Part shown: positions 1 through 5,712 of the stretch, piece after piece | Layout of the letters: each line of letters starts with the position of its first letter | Position numbering within the stretch: position 1 is the first letter of the stretch | Source of the DNA: UBA1732 sp045114235 | GTDB taxonomy: Bacteria; Verrucomicrobiota; Lentisphaeria; Victivallales; UBA1829 | DNA: 5,712 bases | Assembly (NCBI GenBank): GCA_045114235.1 | Contig: JBGUKB010000149.1 | Coordinates: 1-5,712 of the forward strand | Direction: 5' to 3' | Notes under the pieces: model-generated | What the model was told of the DNA's origin: nothing | Databases searched by the model: none | What the model saw: the letters and a program-made list of their open reading frames with translations, nothing else | Translations under genes and position numbers: made by a program

Positions 1-1
1 G

Positions 2-928
2 CCGAATCCGGCTTATTTCGCGCGCATCGACGAGGCGGTCGAGACGCTCGGCAAGCTCGGAATCGAGTGTGATTTGATCCTGTTCCATCCCTACGACAAA
101 TGGGGATTCAGCAACATGCCCGCCGAAGCAAACGATTTCTACCTGACCTACATGGCGGCCCGCTACAGCGCGTACGCGAACATATGGTGGAGCTTCGCCA
201 ACGAATACGATATCCTGAAGGACAAGACGGTCGACGACTGGGAACATTATGCCGCGCTCATTCAGGAAAAAGACCCGTACCACCACCTGCGGAGCATCCA
301 CAACTGCGTGCCGTTCTACGACTACACGAAGCCGTGGATCACGCATTGCAGCATCCAGCGGCAGGATTTCTATGTCTGCGCCGAGCTCACCGACCAGTAC
401 CTCCGCAAATACGACAAGCCTGTCGTGCTTGATGAAATCCAGTACGAGGGCGACATCCCGTACATGTGGGGCAACATCGCCGGGCCGGAGCTCGTGCGGC
501 GGTTCTGGGAGGCGACAGTCCGAGGCGGTTACGCCACGCACGGCGAGACGTACGTCGGACACGACGATATCCTGTGGTGGAGCCACGGCGGCAAGCTCTG
601 GGGCGACAGCGCGCCGCGCCTGAAGTTCCTGAAGGAAATCCTGTACCAGACGCCCGGCCTCGGGCTCCGCCGCACCACGCAGGAATGGGACGACCTCGCG
701 GCCTGCGCCGAGGACAATCCCAACTATCTGCTCTTCTACTTCGGGCGCAACCGGCCGAAGTACCGCGACTTCAACAAGCTCGACCCGGACGCGTCCTACC
801 ATGTGGAGGTGATCGACACGTGGAACATGACGATCGACGACCGCGGGATCATGAAAGGGCGATTCCACCTCGATCTCCCCGGAAAGGAATTCACCGCGAT
901 CCGCGTGAGGAAAGTGAAGAGCAAATGA
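2..928 (+). CDS. Glycoside hydrolase, DUF4038/DUF5605 type (5'-truncated by window edge)
   Basis: The frame is open from base 2 to the TGA at 926-928, giving 308 visible residues. The N-terminus lies outside the window. The first part looks like the second half of a (beta/alpha)8 glycosidase barrel. It has a W-W-S-F-A-N-E motif (residues 62-68) whose Glu68 fits the clan-A acid/base after strand 4, and a V-V-L-D-E-I-Q-Y-E-G motif (141-150) whose Glu145 fits the nucleophile after strand 7. Aromatic-rich stretches such as the H-D-D-I-L-W-W region (187-193) would line a sugar-binding cleft. Residues from about 235 to the end look like a small beta-sandwich of the kind called DUF5605. Family members usually carry an N-terminal DUF5060 sandwich, so roughly 200 residues are probably missing. 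The role is inferred to be hydrolysis of plant or host glycans; the substrate cannot be read from sequence. Export cannot be judged because the N-terminus is absent. No terminator is visible before pyrF, so read-through is possible. Confidence 0.82.
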   Translation, partial: PNPAYFARIDEAVETLGKLGIECDLILFHPYDKWGFSNMPAEANDFYLTYMAARYSAYANIWWSFANEYDILKDKTVDDWEHYAALIQEKDPYHHLRSIHNCVPFYDYTKPWITHCSIQRQDFYVCAELTDQYLRKYDKPVVLDEIQYEGDIPYMWGNIAGPELVRRFWEATVRGGYATHGETYVGHDDILWWSHGGKLWGDSAPRLKFLKEILYQTPGLGLRRTTQEWDDLAACAEDNPNYLLFYFGRNRPKYRDFNKLDPDASYHVEVIDTWNMTIDDRGIMKGRFHLDLPGKEFTAIRVRKVKSK

Positions 929-973
929 GGCATCATCCGGCTGAAACACGAATCAGAACAACATAACATATAT

Positions 974-977
974 GGAG
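974..977 (+). promoter_or_regulatory. Shine-Dalgarno of pyrF, deciding the start codon
   Basis: GGAG lies 6 nt before the ATG at 984. It overlaps an in-frame upstream ATG at 972, which has no purine-rich site of its own in the AT-rich sequence before it. The 984 start also places the protein at the family's usual N-terminus, with M-N-F-Y-D-K-L as its first residues. Confidence 0.7.
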
Positions 978-983
978 ATTGAT

Positions 984-1805
984 ATGAACTTCTACGACAA
1001 ACTCCGCGCCGCCTGGCGCACGAACAATTCGCTGGTGTGCGTCGGGCTGGATCCCGACCCTGCCAAACTCCCCGCCTGCGTCCGCGGCCTCGAAAAACCC
1101 GTGTTCGCGTTCAACAAGGCCATCATCGACGCCACGAAGGACCTGGTCTGCGCGTACAAGCCGCAGGCCGCCTGCTACGCCGCACAAGACGCCGACGACC
1201 AGCTTGCCGAGACGATCCGCTACATCCACGAAGTCGCGCCGTCCGTGCCGGTCATCCTCGACGCCAAGCGCGCGGACATCGGCAACACCACGCGCATGTA
1301 CGCCGCCGAGGCGTTCGAACGCTATCAGGCAGACGCCGTGACCGTGAACCCGTACATGGGCATGGACGCGATCAAGCCGTTCCTCGACTGCGCCGACAAG
1401 GGCGTCGTGGTGCTCTGCCGCACCTCGAACGGCGGCGCGAAGGAAATTCAGGAGCTCGTGCTCCAAAACGGCGAACTGCTCTACCAGTATCTCGCCGAAC
1501 GCATCTCCACCGTGTGGAACTACAATCACAACGTCCTGCTCGTGACCGGCGCCACCTGCCCCGCCGAACTCGGCGAAATCCGCAAGCGCGCCGGCGACTC
1601 CGTGGCGTTGCTCGTGCCGGGCATCGGCGCGCAGGGCGGCGACCTGGAGGGCGTGCTCCGCAACGGACTGACCGCGGACAAAACCGGGCTCGTCATCAAC
1701 TCCTCGCGCGGGATCATCTTCGCCTCGAACGGAGAGGATTTCGCCGAGGCGGCCCGCCGCGAAACGCTGAAGCTCCGCGACGCCATCAACGCGTTCCGAA
1801 GCTGA
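984..1805 (+). CDS. pyrF: Orotidine 5'-phosphate decarboxylase, type 2
   Basis: This enzyme decarboxylates orotidine 5'-monophosphate to UMP, the last step of de novo pyrimidine synthesis, in the cytoplasm as a dimeric TIM barrel. Numbered from the ATG at 984, the 273-aa protein has C-V-G-L-D-P-D-P (19-26) at strand 1 and A-Y-K-P-Q (57-61). The catalytic signature L-D-A-K-R-A-D-I-G-N-T (92-102) supplies Asp93, Lys95 and Asp98 for the Asp-Lys-Asp network. P-G-I-G-A-Q-G-G-D (212-220) and N-S-S-R-G-I (239-244) form the phosphate-binding end. The length and the G-A-Q-G-G-D and S-S-R motifs match the longer type-2 family, not the E. coli-like type 1. An ATG at 972 would add four residues, but the Shine-Dalgarno supports 984. 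It lies 55 nt after the glycosidase and is followed by a terminator hairpin. No other pyr gene is adjacent. No convincing promoter or attenuator was seen in the 55-nt gap. Confidence 0.96.
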   Translation: MNFYDKLRAAWRTNNSLVCVGLDPDPAKLPACVRGLEKPVFAFNKAIIDATKDLVCAYKPQAACYAAQDADDQLAETIRYIHEVAPSVPVILDAKRADIGNTTRMYAAEAFERYQADAVTVNPYMGMDAIKPFLDCADKGVVVLCRTSNGGAKEIQELVLQNGELLYQYLAERISTVWNYNHNVLLVTGATCPAELGEIRKRAGDSVALLVPGIGAQGGDLEGVLRNGLTADKTGLVINSSRGIIFASNGEDFAEAARRETLKLRDAINAFRS

Positions 1806-1831
1806 ACGCAATTCGATTCAGACAAAATTCA

Positions 1832-1872
1832 GGGCGGCGCGGGTCCTCTCCGCACCGCCCGAATCTTTTCTG
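1832..1872. terminator. Intrinsic terminator between convergent genes, probably bidirectional
   Basis: GGGCGG-C-GCGG (1832-1842) pairs with CCGC-A-CCGCCC (1850-1860) around a 7-nt loop. This makes ten G-C pairs with a single C/A mismatch. On the + strand it is followed by GAATCTTTTCT, a short U-rich tract 27 nt beyond the pyrF stop. On the - strand the hairpin is followed by TGAATTTTG, a weaker U tract, and lies 36 nt past the lipoprotein stop. The position between two converging genes fits a shared terminator. The + direction is the better supported. Confidence 0.72.
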
Positions 1873-1896
1873 AAAGATGAGCTTGTTCCGCGCCGT

Positions 1897-2550
1897 TTAC
1901 TGGTGGAACCTCACGGCATCGAGGAAATAGCCGGATGCTTCGATCAGGAATTCATGGTCGATGTCTTTCTTATAGGCGGTGCGTCCTGCAAAGACATCGA
2001 AGATGTAGCCGGGATTCCTCGTGTCGAACATGCAGAAACCGTGCACGGCGCTGACCTTCCCTGCCTCGGCCGTGCTCGCAACGACGTCGTACTCGATACA
2101 ATCGTGGCCGTTGCGTTTCGTGATGCGGACCGAACGGCTGAGAACGCCTCTTGCCGGCGAGAACTTCTCCCGGAAGAACGCCTCCATTTCCGCGAGGCTT
2201 CTCCACCCCTCCTGGTCCTGAGCATAGATCGCCCGCCCGGAGAAATCGGTCTGAGGCGGCAGATTCCGCACGCGGAATTCAGCGAAGGTGGAGGAATTGG
2301 TGAGCGCCGGCGCATAATACTGAACAGAGGTGTCCTTCGGGATGACGATGTCGAACTTGTCGTATTCGAGCATCTCGTACTTGTCGAGCGGGATGACATA
2401 CATGCTCAGCGACGTGTCGTAGTCCAGGAGTTTTTTCGTGTCTTCGAAACGCGAGCCGACCTTCGGCACCTCGAACGTCGTCGAATGGCAGGATGCCAGC
2501 AGGGCCATGCCGAGCACGGCCAACGGAAGAAAACGGAGCGGAAGTCTCAT
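1897..2550 (-). CDS. Lipoprotein of unknown function
   Basis: I do not recognise a named family for this 217-aa protein. Its start is typical of a lipoprotein: Arg2 and Arg6, a hydrophobic core over residues 7-19, then the lipobox L-A-S-C with Cys21 as the lipidated residue. Residue +2 is His, not Asp, which in proteobacterial rules would allow outer-membrane sorting. The mature part has alternating hydrophobic/charged stretches suggesting beta strands. There are two further cysteines (Cys151 and Cys173) that could form a disulfide, and a C-terminal stretch around 195-215 that looks helical. The pattern 'R-N-G-H-D-C-I-E-Y-D' then 'G-F-C-M-F-D' then a terminal helix loosely recalls PsbP/DUF1795-like folds; this is an inference of low certainty. 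An AGGA sits 8 nt before the ATG. The gene starts 25 nt after the rnr stop on the same strand with no terminator between, so co-transcription with rnr is likely. Confidence 0.85.
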   Translation of the reverse strand: MRLPLRFLPLAVLGMALLASCHSTTFEVPKVGSRFEDTKKLLDYDTSLSMYVIPLDKYEMLEYDKFDIVIPKDTSVQYYAPALTNSSTFAEFRVRNLPPQTDFSGRAIYAQDQEGWRSLAEMEAFFREKFSPARGVLSRSVRITKRNGHDCIEYDVVASTAEAGKVSAVHGFCMFDTRNPGYIFDVFAGRTAYKKDIDHEFLIEASGYFLDAVRFHQ

Positions 2551-2575
2551 ATCGGAAATCCTTTTTGAATGACGG

Positions 2576-4552
2576 TTAGATGACTGGACGGAACTGCGCG
2601 TGGCCGCGCACCAGGTCGATGCTGTCCAGCGCGATATAGATGAAGTCGCCGGGACGGTATCCGGTGTGGCCGCTCTCCATGCGCGAGGAGTAACGCGAAT
2701 TGCGGCGCGTGACGGGCGCGCGGAAGCGTGAGGTCGGGACGAATCCGAGCATGCCGAGCTCGGGGATCTCGCACATGAGCCCGGACGAGGTTACCTTCTG
2801 GATGATCGCCTCGTACATGGTGGTGTTCTCCAGCGCGCCGCTGTTCTTCAGGAAATGCAGCTTCAGGCGGTCGTTCGCGGCGTAGAAGGCGTTGTCGTTG
2901 CGCTCCTCCTTCTTCGAGCACAGCACGGCGATCTCCGCGAGCATGCGTTTGGAGCGGAGGCGTTTGTTCAGGTCGAGCGCGAGCAGCTGCTGGTGGAGCG
3001 CCAGGTCCGGGTAACGCCGGATCGGGCTGGTGAAATGCGAATAGCGCGTCTTGCCGAGTCCGAAATGAAGCTCCGGATTCTCGCTGTAGCTGGCGCGCGC
3101 CATCGCCCGCAGGAACCGCGACAGGATCACGGGCTTGCGGTGGTCGTCCGGAAGGGATTCGAGGAAGTGCATGCAGGCGGCGCGCCCGGACGAGAGGTCG
3201 CCCGTGGAGACGCCGAACGCCTCGGAGATGAACCCTTCGAACTCGTCGAGCTTCTCGGGATCGGGCTCCGGGTGGACGCGGAAGAGTCCGCCGACGCCGC
3301 GTTCGATCAGCTCGTTCGCGACCGCCGAGTTCGCGGCGAGCATGCACTCCTCCACGATGCCGTCCGCGGCGCACGGGACGCGGCGCAGGAGCCCCTTGAT
3401 CTCGTGCGTGGACTCGTCGCAGAGCACGCGTATCTCCGGCGCGTCGATCCACAGGAACTGTTCATGCTTCGCGCGCCAGCCGCGCATCTTTTTGATGAGC
3501 TTCTGCAGGAGCAGCACGTTCTCCGCGTCCTGCTTGTTCCAGCCCTTCGGGCGTTTCGCGGGGTCATCCAGGAACGCCTGCACGGTGTCGTAGTCCATCC
3601 GGCGGTTCACCTTCACCAGCGAATGGACGCGGCGCGAGGAGAGGATCCTGCCGTCGCGGAGGCGCACGGTGAAGATCACGCTGTGGGCGGGGGACAGGAC
3701 CTTTTCGCGGAGGCTGATCTTCGCGGTGAGCGGTTTCGGGAGCATCGGCAGGAATTTGCCGGGGAGGTACGAGGAGAAGGAACGATACGCGGCGGCCTTG
3801 TCGAACCTGGAGCCGGGGCGGATCCAGGTGGCGACGTCGGCGATGTGGACGCCGAGCGTGATCTCGCCCGGCCTGGAGCCGGGCTGAACGGAAATGGCGT
3901 CGTCGAAATCGTGCGCGTCCGCCGGGTCGATCGTGAGCGTATACAGGGAGGAAAGGTCTTCGCGTTCGAGTTCCAGCGGCTCGATCTTCTGCGCCTCCGC
4001 CTCGTCGGCGGCGGTATATGCCGGAGGCAGGCCGAATTCGGCGGCGATGGCGTCCAAGTCGTGCGCCACATCGCCCGCGGACCCGAGCGAACGCTCCACA
4101 TGGCCGCGGAGCTGTTCCGTATGGTTCGCGCCGTCGTCCAGCAGGCGCACCTGCACCCAGTCGCCCTTCTTCGCGTTGCGGGGCGCCGAGTTCACGCGGA
4201 TGGTCTCCGGCAGATGCTTGTCCAGCGGGCGTATCTCGTGCAGGGAATCCAGGCGTCCGACCACGAATTCGCGGTTGCGTCCGGTCACGGCGACGATGCG
4301 GCCGACCGGCCCGGTCTTGCGTTTCGAGTACGTCGCGTCGCGTTCGTCCGGGATCTGCTCGACCTCGACCGTATCGCCGTCCAGGGCGTGCCCGACGTGC
4401 TTGCGCGGGATGAAGAACTCGATGGTCGGATCGCCGGGGACCTTCACGAAGCCGAATCCGGCGGACGCGGCGGAGAAGACGCCGCTGTAGAGAACCCGGC
4501 GCGGGGCGCGGGATCGTCCGGACTGTCTGGATTGTTTTTTCGATTTTGCCAT
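2576..4552 (-). CDS. rnr: Ribonuclease R (RNB-family 3'-5' exoribonuclease)
   Basis: RNase R degrades RNA processively from the 3' end, including structured RNA, and takes part in mRNA and rRNA turnover in the cytoplasm. The 658-aa protein starts with a basic tail (1-19). Two cold-shock-type OB domains follow (about 22-66, with G-F-G-F-V and F-F-I-P-R-K, and about 82-140). The RNB catalytic domain spans roughly 200-525, and a C-terminal S1-like domain about 574-658. The signature T-I-D-P-A-D-A-H-D-F-D-D-A-I (207-220) supplies Asp209, Asp215, Asp217 and Asp218 with the spacing of the four metal-binding aspartates of E. coli RNase II/R. F-T-S-P-I-R-R-Y-P-D (507-516) carries the conserved arginine pair. 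It lacks the N-terminal winged helix and lysine-rich C-terminal tail of the 813-aa E. coli enzyme, as do several shorter bacterial homologues. The ATG at 4552 is preceded by a purine-rich AAGAGGAAAGG about 10 nt away. It is the first gene of a likely two-gene unit with the lipoprotein. Confidence 0.96.
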   Translation of the reverse strand: MAKSKKQSRQSGRSRAPRRVLYSGVFSAASAGFGFVKVPGDPTIEFFIPRKHVGHALDGDTVEVEQIPDERDATYSKRKTGPVGRIVAVTGRNREFVVGRLDSLHEIRPLDKHLPETIRVNSAPRNAKKGDWVQVRLLDDGANHTEQLRGHVERSLGSAGDVAHDLDAIAAEFGLPPAYTAADEAEAQKIEPLELEREDLSSLYTLTIDPADAHDFDDAISVQPGSRPGEITLGVHIADVATWIRPGSRFDKAAAYRSFSSYLPGKFLPMLPKPLTAKISLREKVLSPAHSVIFTVRLRDGRILSSRRVHSLVKVNRRMDYDTVQAFLDDPAKRPKGWNKQDAENVLLLQKLIKKMRGWRAKHEQFLWIDAPEIRVLCDESTHEIKGLLRRVPCAADGIVEECMLAANSAVANELIERGVGGLFRVHPEPDPEKLDEFEGFISEAFGVSTGDLSSGRAACMHFLESLPDDHRKPVILSRFLRAMARASYSENPELHFGLGKTRYSHFTSPIRRYPDLALHQQLLALDLNKRLRSKRMLAEIAVLCSKKEERNDNAFYAANDRLKLHFLKNSGALENTTMYEAIIQKVTSSGLMCEIPELGMLGFVPTSRFRAPVTRRNSRYSSRMESGHTGYRPGDFIYIALDSIDLVRGHAQFRPVI

Positions 4553-4632
4553 AACTGAAAAGCCTTTCCTCTTGATAAACTAATCCGAAAAGAGAGAAAA
4601 TCAAATCTTTTTCCGCATTCGGGGCTTTTTTT

Positions 4633-4661
4633 ATTGTACTTTTTTGATTTTCGTGTTATAT
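4633..4661 (-). promoter_or_regulatory. Possible rnr promoter
   Basis: On the - strand, TACAAT (4638-4633) matches five of six positions of the sigma-70 -10 box. The hexamer 17 nt upstream (4661-4656, ATATAA) is a poor -35. It lies in the only AT-rich stretch upstream of rnr and would give an untranslated leader of about 75 nt. It overlaps the opposing panB promoter. TATAAC at 4660-4655 is an alternative -10. Confidence 0.3.
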
Positions 4662-4662
4662 T
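4634..4662 (+). promoter_or_regulatory. Probable panB promoter
   Basis: TTGTAC (4634-4639) and TATATT (4657-4662) are separated by exactly 17 nt. The -10 matches five of six consensus positions, and the -35 keeps the important TTG. Transcription would start near 4669, leaving a leader of roughly 137 nt before panB. The region is much more AT-rich than anything else in the window. Confidence 0.5.
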
Positions 4663-4675
4663 TCTTAAACCGGGC

Positions 4676-4762
4676 CGTCCTGCACAGCAATAAAGCAGGA
4701 TGCACGCGGGCGCATGAAGCGAAGAGCTGGTACGAAGCTCCGTTCCAAGTGCCGCACCGGAA
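4676..4762 (+). promoter_or_regulatory. Hairpin-rich 5' leader of panB
   Basis: Between the predicted transcription start and the Shine-Dalgarno there are three short inverted repeats in a row. CGTCCTGC (4676-4683) pairs with GCAGGATG (4695-4702): eight pairs including one G-U, with an 11-nt loop. GAGCT (4724-4728) pairs with AGCTC (4736-4740) around 7 nt. TTCC (4743-4746) with GGAA (4759-4762) encloses a GTG/CAC pair set. The first repeat begins just after the predicted transcript start. It could be a 5' stabilising stem-loop, a regulatory leader or a protein-binding palindrome. It matches no riboswitch class that I recognise, and the second and third stems are short enough to be chance. Confidence 0.3.
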
Positions 4763-4793
4763 ACAGCGCAAAAACACTTCTTCATTTCAGATA

Positions 4794-4800
4794 CGGAGGT
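4794..4800 (+). promoter_or_regulatory. Shine-Dalgarno of panB, deciding the start codon
   Basis: CGGAGGT ends 5 nt before the ATG at 4806 and is a near-perfect anti-16S match. The panB reading frame remains open for 54 codons further upstream (from an ATG at 4644). That extension overlaps the promoter and leader and does not look like protein, so 4806 is taken as the start. Confidence 0.85.
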
Positions 4801-4805
4801 GCCGC

Positions 4806-5612
4806 ATGTCGGACATCGTGAAGAAAACAGTCCGGTCGTTCCGGAAAATGAAGCAGAACGGCGAGAAGATCGTGATGATCACCGCCTACGACGCGCCGAC
4901 CGCGGCGTTCGCCGAGGCCGCCGGGATCGACTTCATCCTCGTGGGCGACTCGCTCTCCATGAACACCCTCGGATACGCCGACACCATCCCCGCCACCATG
5001 GACGTGATGGTCCACCATGCGCAGTGCGTCCGACGCGGCGCGCCGAACACCTTCATCGTCGGGGACATGCCGTTCATGACCTGCCACCTCGGCGTGGAGA
5101 ACACGCTCCGCGAGGCGGCGCGGTTCATGCAGGAGGCCGGATGCGACGCGATCAAGCTCGAATGTACCCCGTCCACCCTGCCCTCCGTCCGCGCGCTGGT
5201 CGAGGCGGGCATCCCCGTGCAGGGGCACATCGGGCTGCTGCCGCAGTCCGTGAAGACCTCAGGCGGCTACCGGGTGCAGGGACGCGGCGAGGAAGAAGCC
5301 GCCGAACTGATCGCCCGCGCGAAGGAGCTTGAGGACGCCGGCGTATTCTCCATGGTGCTGGAATGCGTCCCCTCCGAACTCGCCGCGAAGATCACCGCCA
5401 CGGTCGGCGTGCCGACCATCGGGATCGGCGCAGGCCCGGACTGCGACGGTCAGGTGCAGGTCGTGAGCGACCTGCTCGGTTATACCGAGGGATTCCTTCC
5501 GAAGCACGCCAGACGGTTCTGCCACGTCGGGGCCATGGCGCAGGAGGCGATCGCAGCATACATCGCCGAGGTCAAGGGAAAGACGTTCCCCGCCCCGGAA
5601 AACTGTTTCTAA
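4806..5612 (+). CDS. panB: 3-methyl-2-oxobutanoate hydroxymethyltransferase (ketopantoate hydroxymethyltransferase)
   Basis: PanB transfers a hydroxymethyl group from 5,10-methylenetetrahydrofolate to 2-oxoisovalerate, making ketopantoate, the first committed step to pantothenate and CoA. It is a cytoplasmic, metal-dependent TIM barrel that is decameric in E. coli. The 268-aa length is normal. Visible landmarks are I-T-A-Y-D (25-29), V-G-D-S-L (46-50, metal ligand Asp48), V-G-D-M-P-F (85-90, metal ligand Asp87) and I-K-L-E (116-119, Lys117 and metal ligand Glu119). G-H-I-G-L-L-P-Q-S-V (140-149), G-G-Y-R-V-Q-G-R (153-160), L-E-C-V-P (185-189, catalytic Glu186) and G-I-G-A-G-P-D-C-D-G-Q-V (206-217) follow. 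Equivalents of E. coli Asp45, Asp84, Glu114 and Glu181 are therefore all present. One oddity is that the usual K-x-E-G-G loop reads K-L-E-C-T. It is transcribed divergently from rnr. panC is not next to it in this window; a secreted-protein gene follows after 43 nt with no terminator seen between. Confidence 0.96.
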   Translation: MSDIVKKTVRSFRKMKQNGEKIVMITAYDAPTAAFAEAAGIDFILVGDSLSMNTLGYADTIPATMDVMVHHAQCVRRGAPNTFIVGDMPFMTCHLGVENTLREAARFMQEAGCDAIKLECTPSTLPSVRALVEAGIPVQGHIGLLPQSVKTSGGYRVQGRGEEEAAELIARAKELEDAGVFSMVLECVPSELAAKITATVGVPTIGIGAGPDCDGQVQVVSDLLGYTEGFLPKHARRFCHVGAMAQEAIAAYIAEVKGKTFPAPENCF

Positions 5613-5655
5613 CCCAACGTTTTCAACCAAACTCCAGCTAGAAAGGAGCCTCTCC

Positions 5656-5712
5656 ATGAAACATCTCGCCATTTTCGCCGCCGCCTCGCTCGCACTCCTC
5701 GCCGCGTTCGCC
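5656..5712 (+). CDS. Start of a secreted or membrane protein gene (3'-truncated by window edge)
   Basis: Only 19 codons are visible. They begin M-K-H-L-A-I-F, with a lysine followed by an uninterrupted run of Ala, Leu, Ile and Phe. This is the n- and h-region of a signal peptide or a first membrane segment. The ATG has a good Shine-Dalgarno, AAAGGAG at 5642-5648, with 7 nt between it and the start. The function cannot be told from this fragment. It begins 43 nt after the panB stop, and the gap contains no hairpin, so it may share the panB transcript. Confidence 0.72.
   Translation, partial: MKHLAIFAAASLALLAAFA

Noticed and set aside
1..11. GCCGAATCCGG occurring at the left edge and again near 4452
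   Set aside because: It lies in unrelated coding sequences with no extended similarity around the copies; chance in GC-rich DNA.
933..1811. Open frame on the - strand antisense to pyrF
   Set aside because: Shadow of the pyrF codon bias, with a translation dominated by Gly/Val/Ala/Asp and no family motif. It would also have to cross the pyrF start region.
1903..2568. Open frame on the + strand antisense to the lipoprotein gene
   Set aside because: The - strand frame has a signal peptide, a lipobox and a Shine-Dalgarno. The + strand frame has none of these and overlaps it completely.
3806..3885. Repeated CCTGGAGCCGGG within rnr
   Set aside because: It encodes the recurring Pro-Gly-Ser-Arg in two nearby loops of the RNB domain. 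Two short copies in coding DNA are not a repeat element.
2855..4558. Long open frame (567 codons) on the + strand antisense to rnr
   Set aside because: It mirrors rnr almost exactly. It is what GC-rich third positions produce on the opposite strand, and its translation is low-complexity and Arg/Ala/Val-rich. rnr has clear family motifs.
4613..4632. T run after a small CCG/CGG repeat as a + strand terminator
   Set aside because: The stem would have only three pairs, and no + strand gene lies upstream to be terminated. The T run is better explained as part of the AT-rich promoter region.
4644..4805. 54-codon N-terminal extension of PanB
   Set aside because: It overlaps the best promoter and the leader hairpins and has no Shine-Dalgarno. 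Known PanB proteins begin at about the residue encoded at 4806, where a strong Shine-Dalgarno is present.
4669..4805. Known riboswitch or tRNA/T-box in the panB leader
   Set aside because: No cloverleaf, T-box sequence or recognisable conserved riboswitch core is visible, only short stems.

Overview
This 5.7-kb window reads as an ordinary, gene-dense bacterial chromosome segment. It is GC-rich with strongly GC-biased third codon positions, and this bias produces many long antisense shadow frames. The mixture of a DUF4038/DUF5605-type glycoside hydrolase, a type-2 PyrF, a compact RNase R and Shine-Dalgarno-led genes fits a carbohydrate-degrading Gram-negative bacterium. A PVC-group member such as Lentisphaerota or Verrucomicrobiota is my best guess. 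That assignment is weak, because no rRNA or other lineage marker is present. No mobile element, CRISPR array, tRNA, rRNA or phage gene was found.

Layout, left to right. (1) The 3' part of a glycoside hydrolase gene runs in from the left edge on the + strand and ends at 928. (2) After 55 nt comes a complete pyrF (orotidine 5'-phosphate decarboxylase, 984-1805, +), followed by a GC-rich hairpin with short T tracts on both sides. (3) On the opposite strand, converging on that hairpin, are a small lipoprotein gene of unknown function (1897-2550, -) and, 25 nt upstream of it, a complete rnr for RNase R (2576-4552, -). These two are probably one transcript. (4) An AT-rich divergent intergenic region (4553-4805) holds the start signals of rnr on one side and of panB on the other, including a good + strand promoter and a hairpin-rich leader. 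(5) panB (ketopantoate hydroxymethyltransferase, 4806-5612, +) is complete with a strong Shine-Dalgarno. (6) 43 nt later a new gene begins, with an apparent signal peptide, and is cut off by the right edge.

Functionally the window combines polysaccharide degradation, pyrimidine synthesis (last step to UMP), RNA turnover and pantothenate/CoA synthesis. The genes look like neighbouring housekeeping units, not one pathway. I see no convincing new biological system. The most useful second looks are the uncharacterised lipoprotein linked to rnr, the structured panB leader, an altered metal-site loop in PanB, and two start-site corrections.
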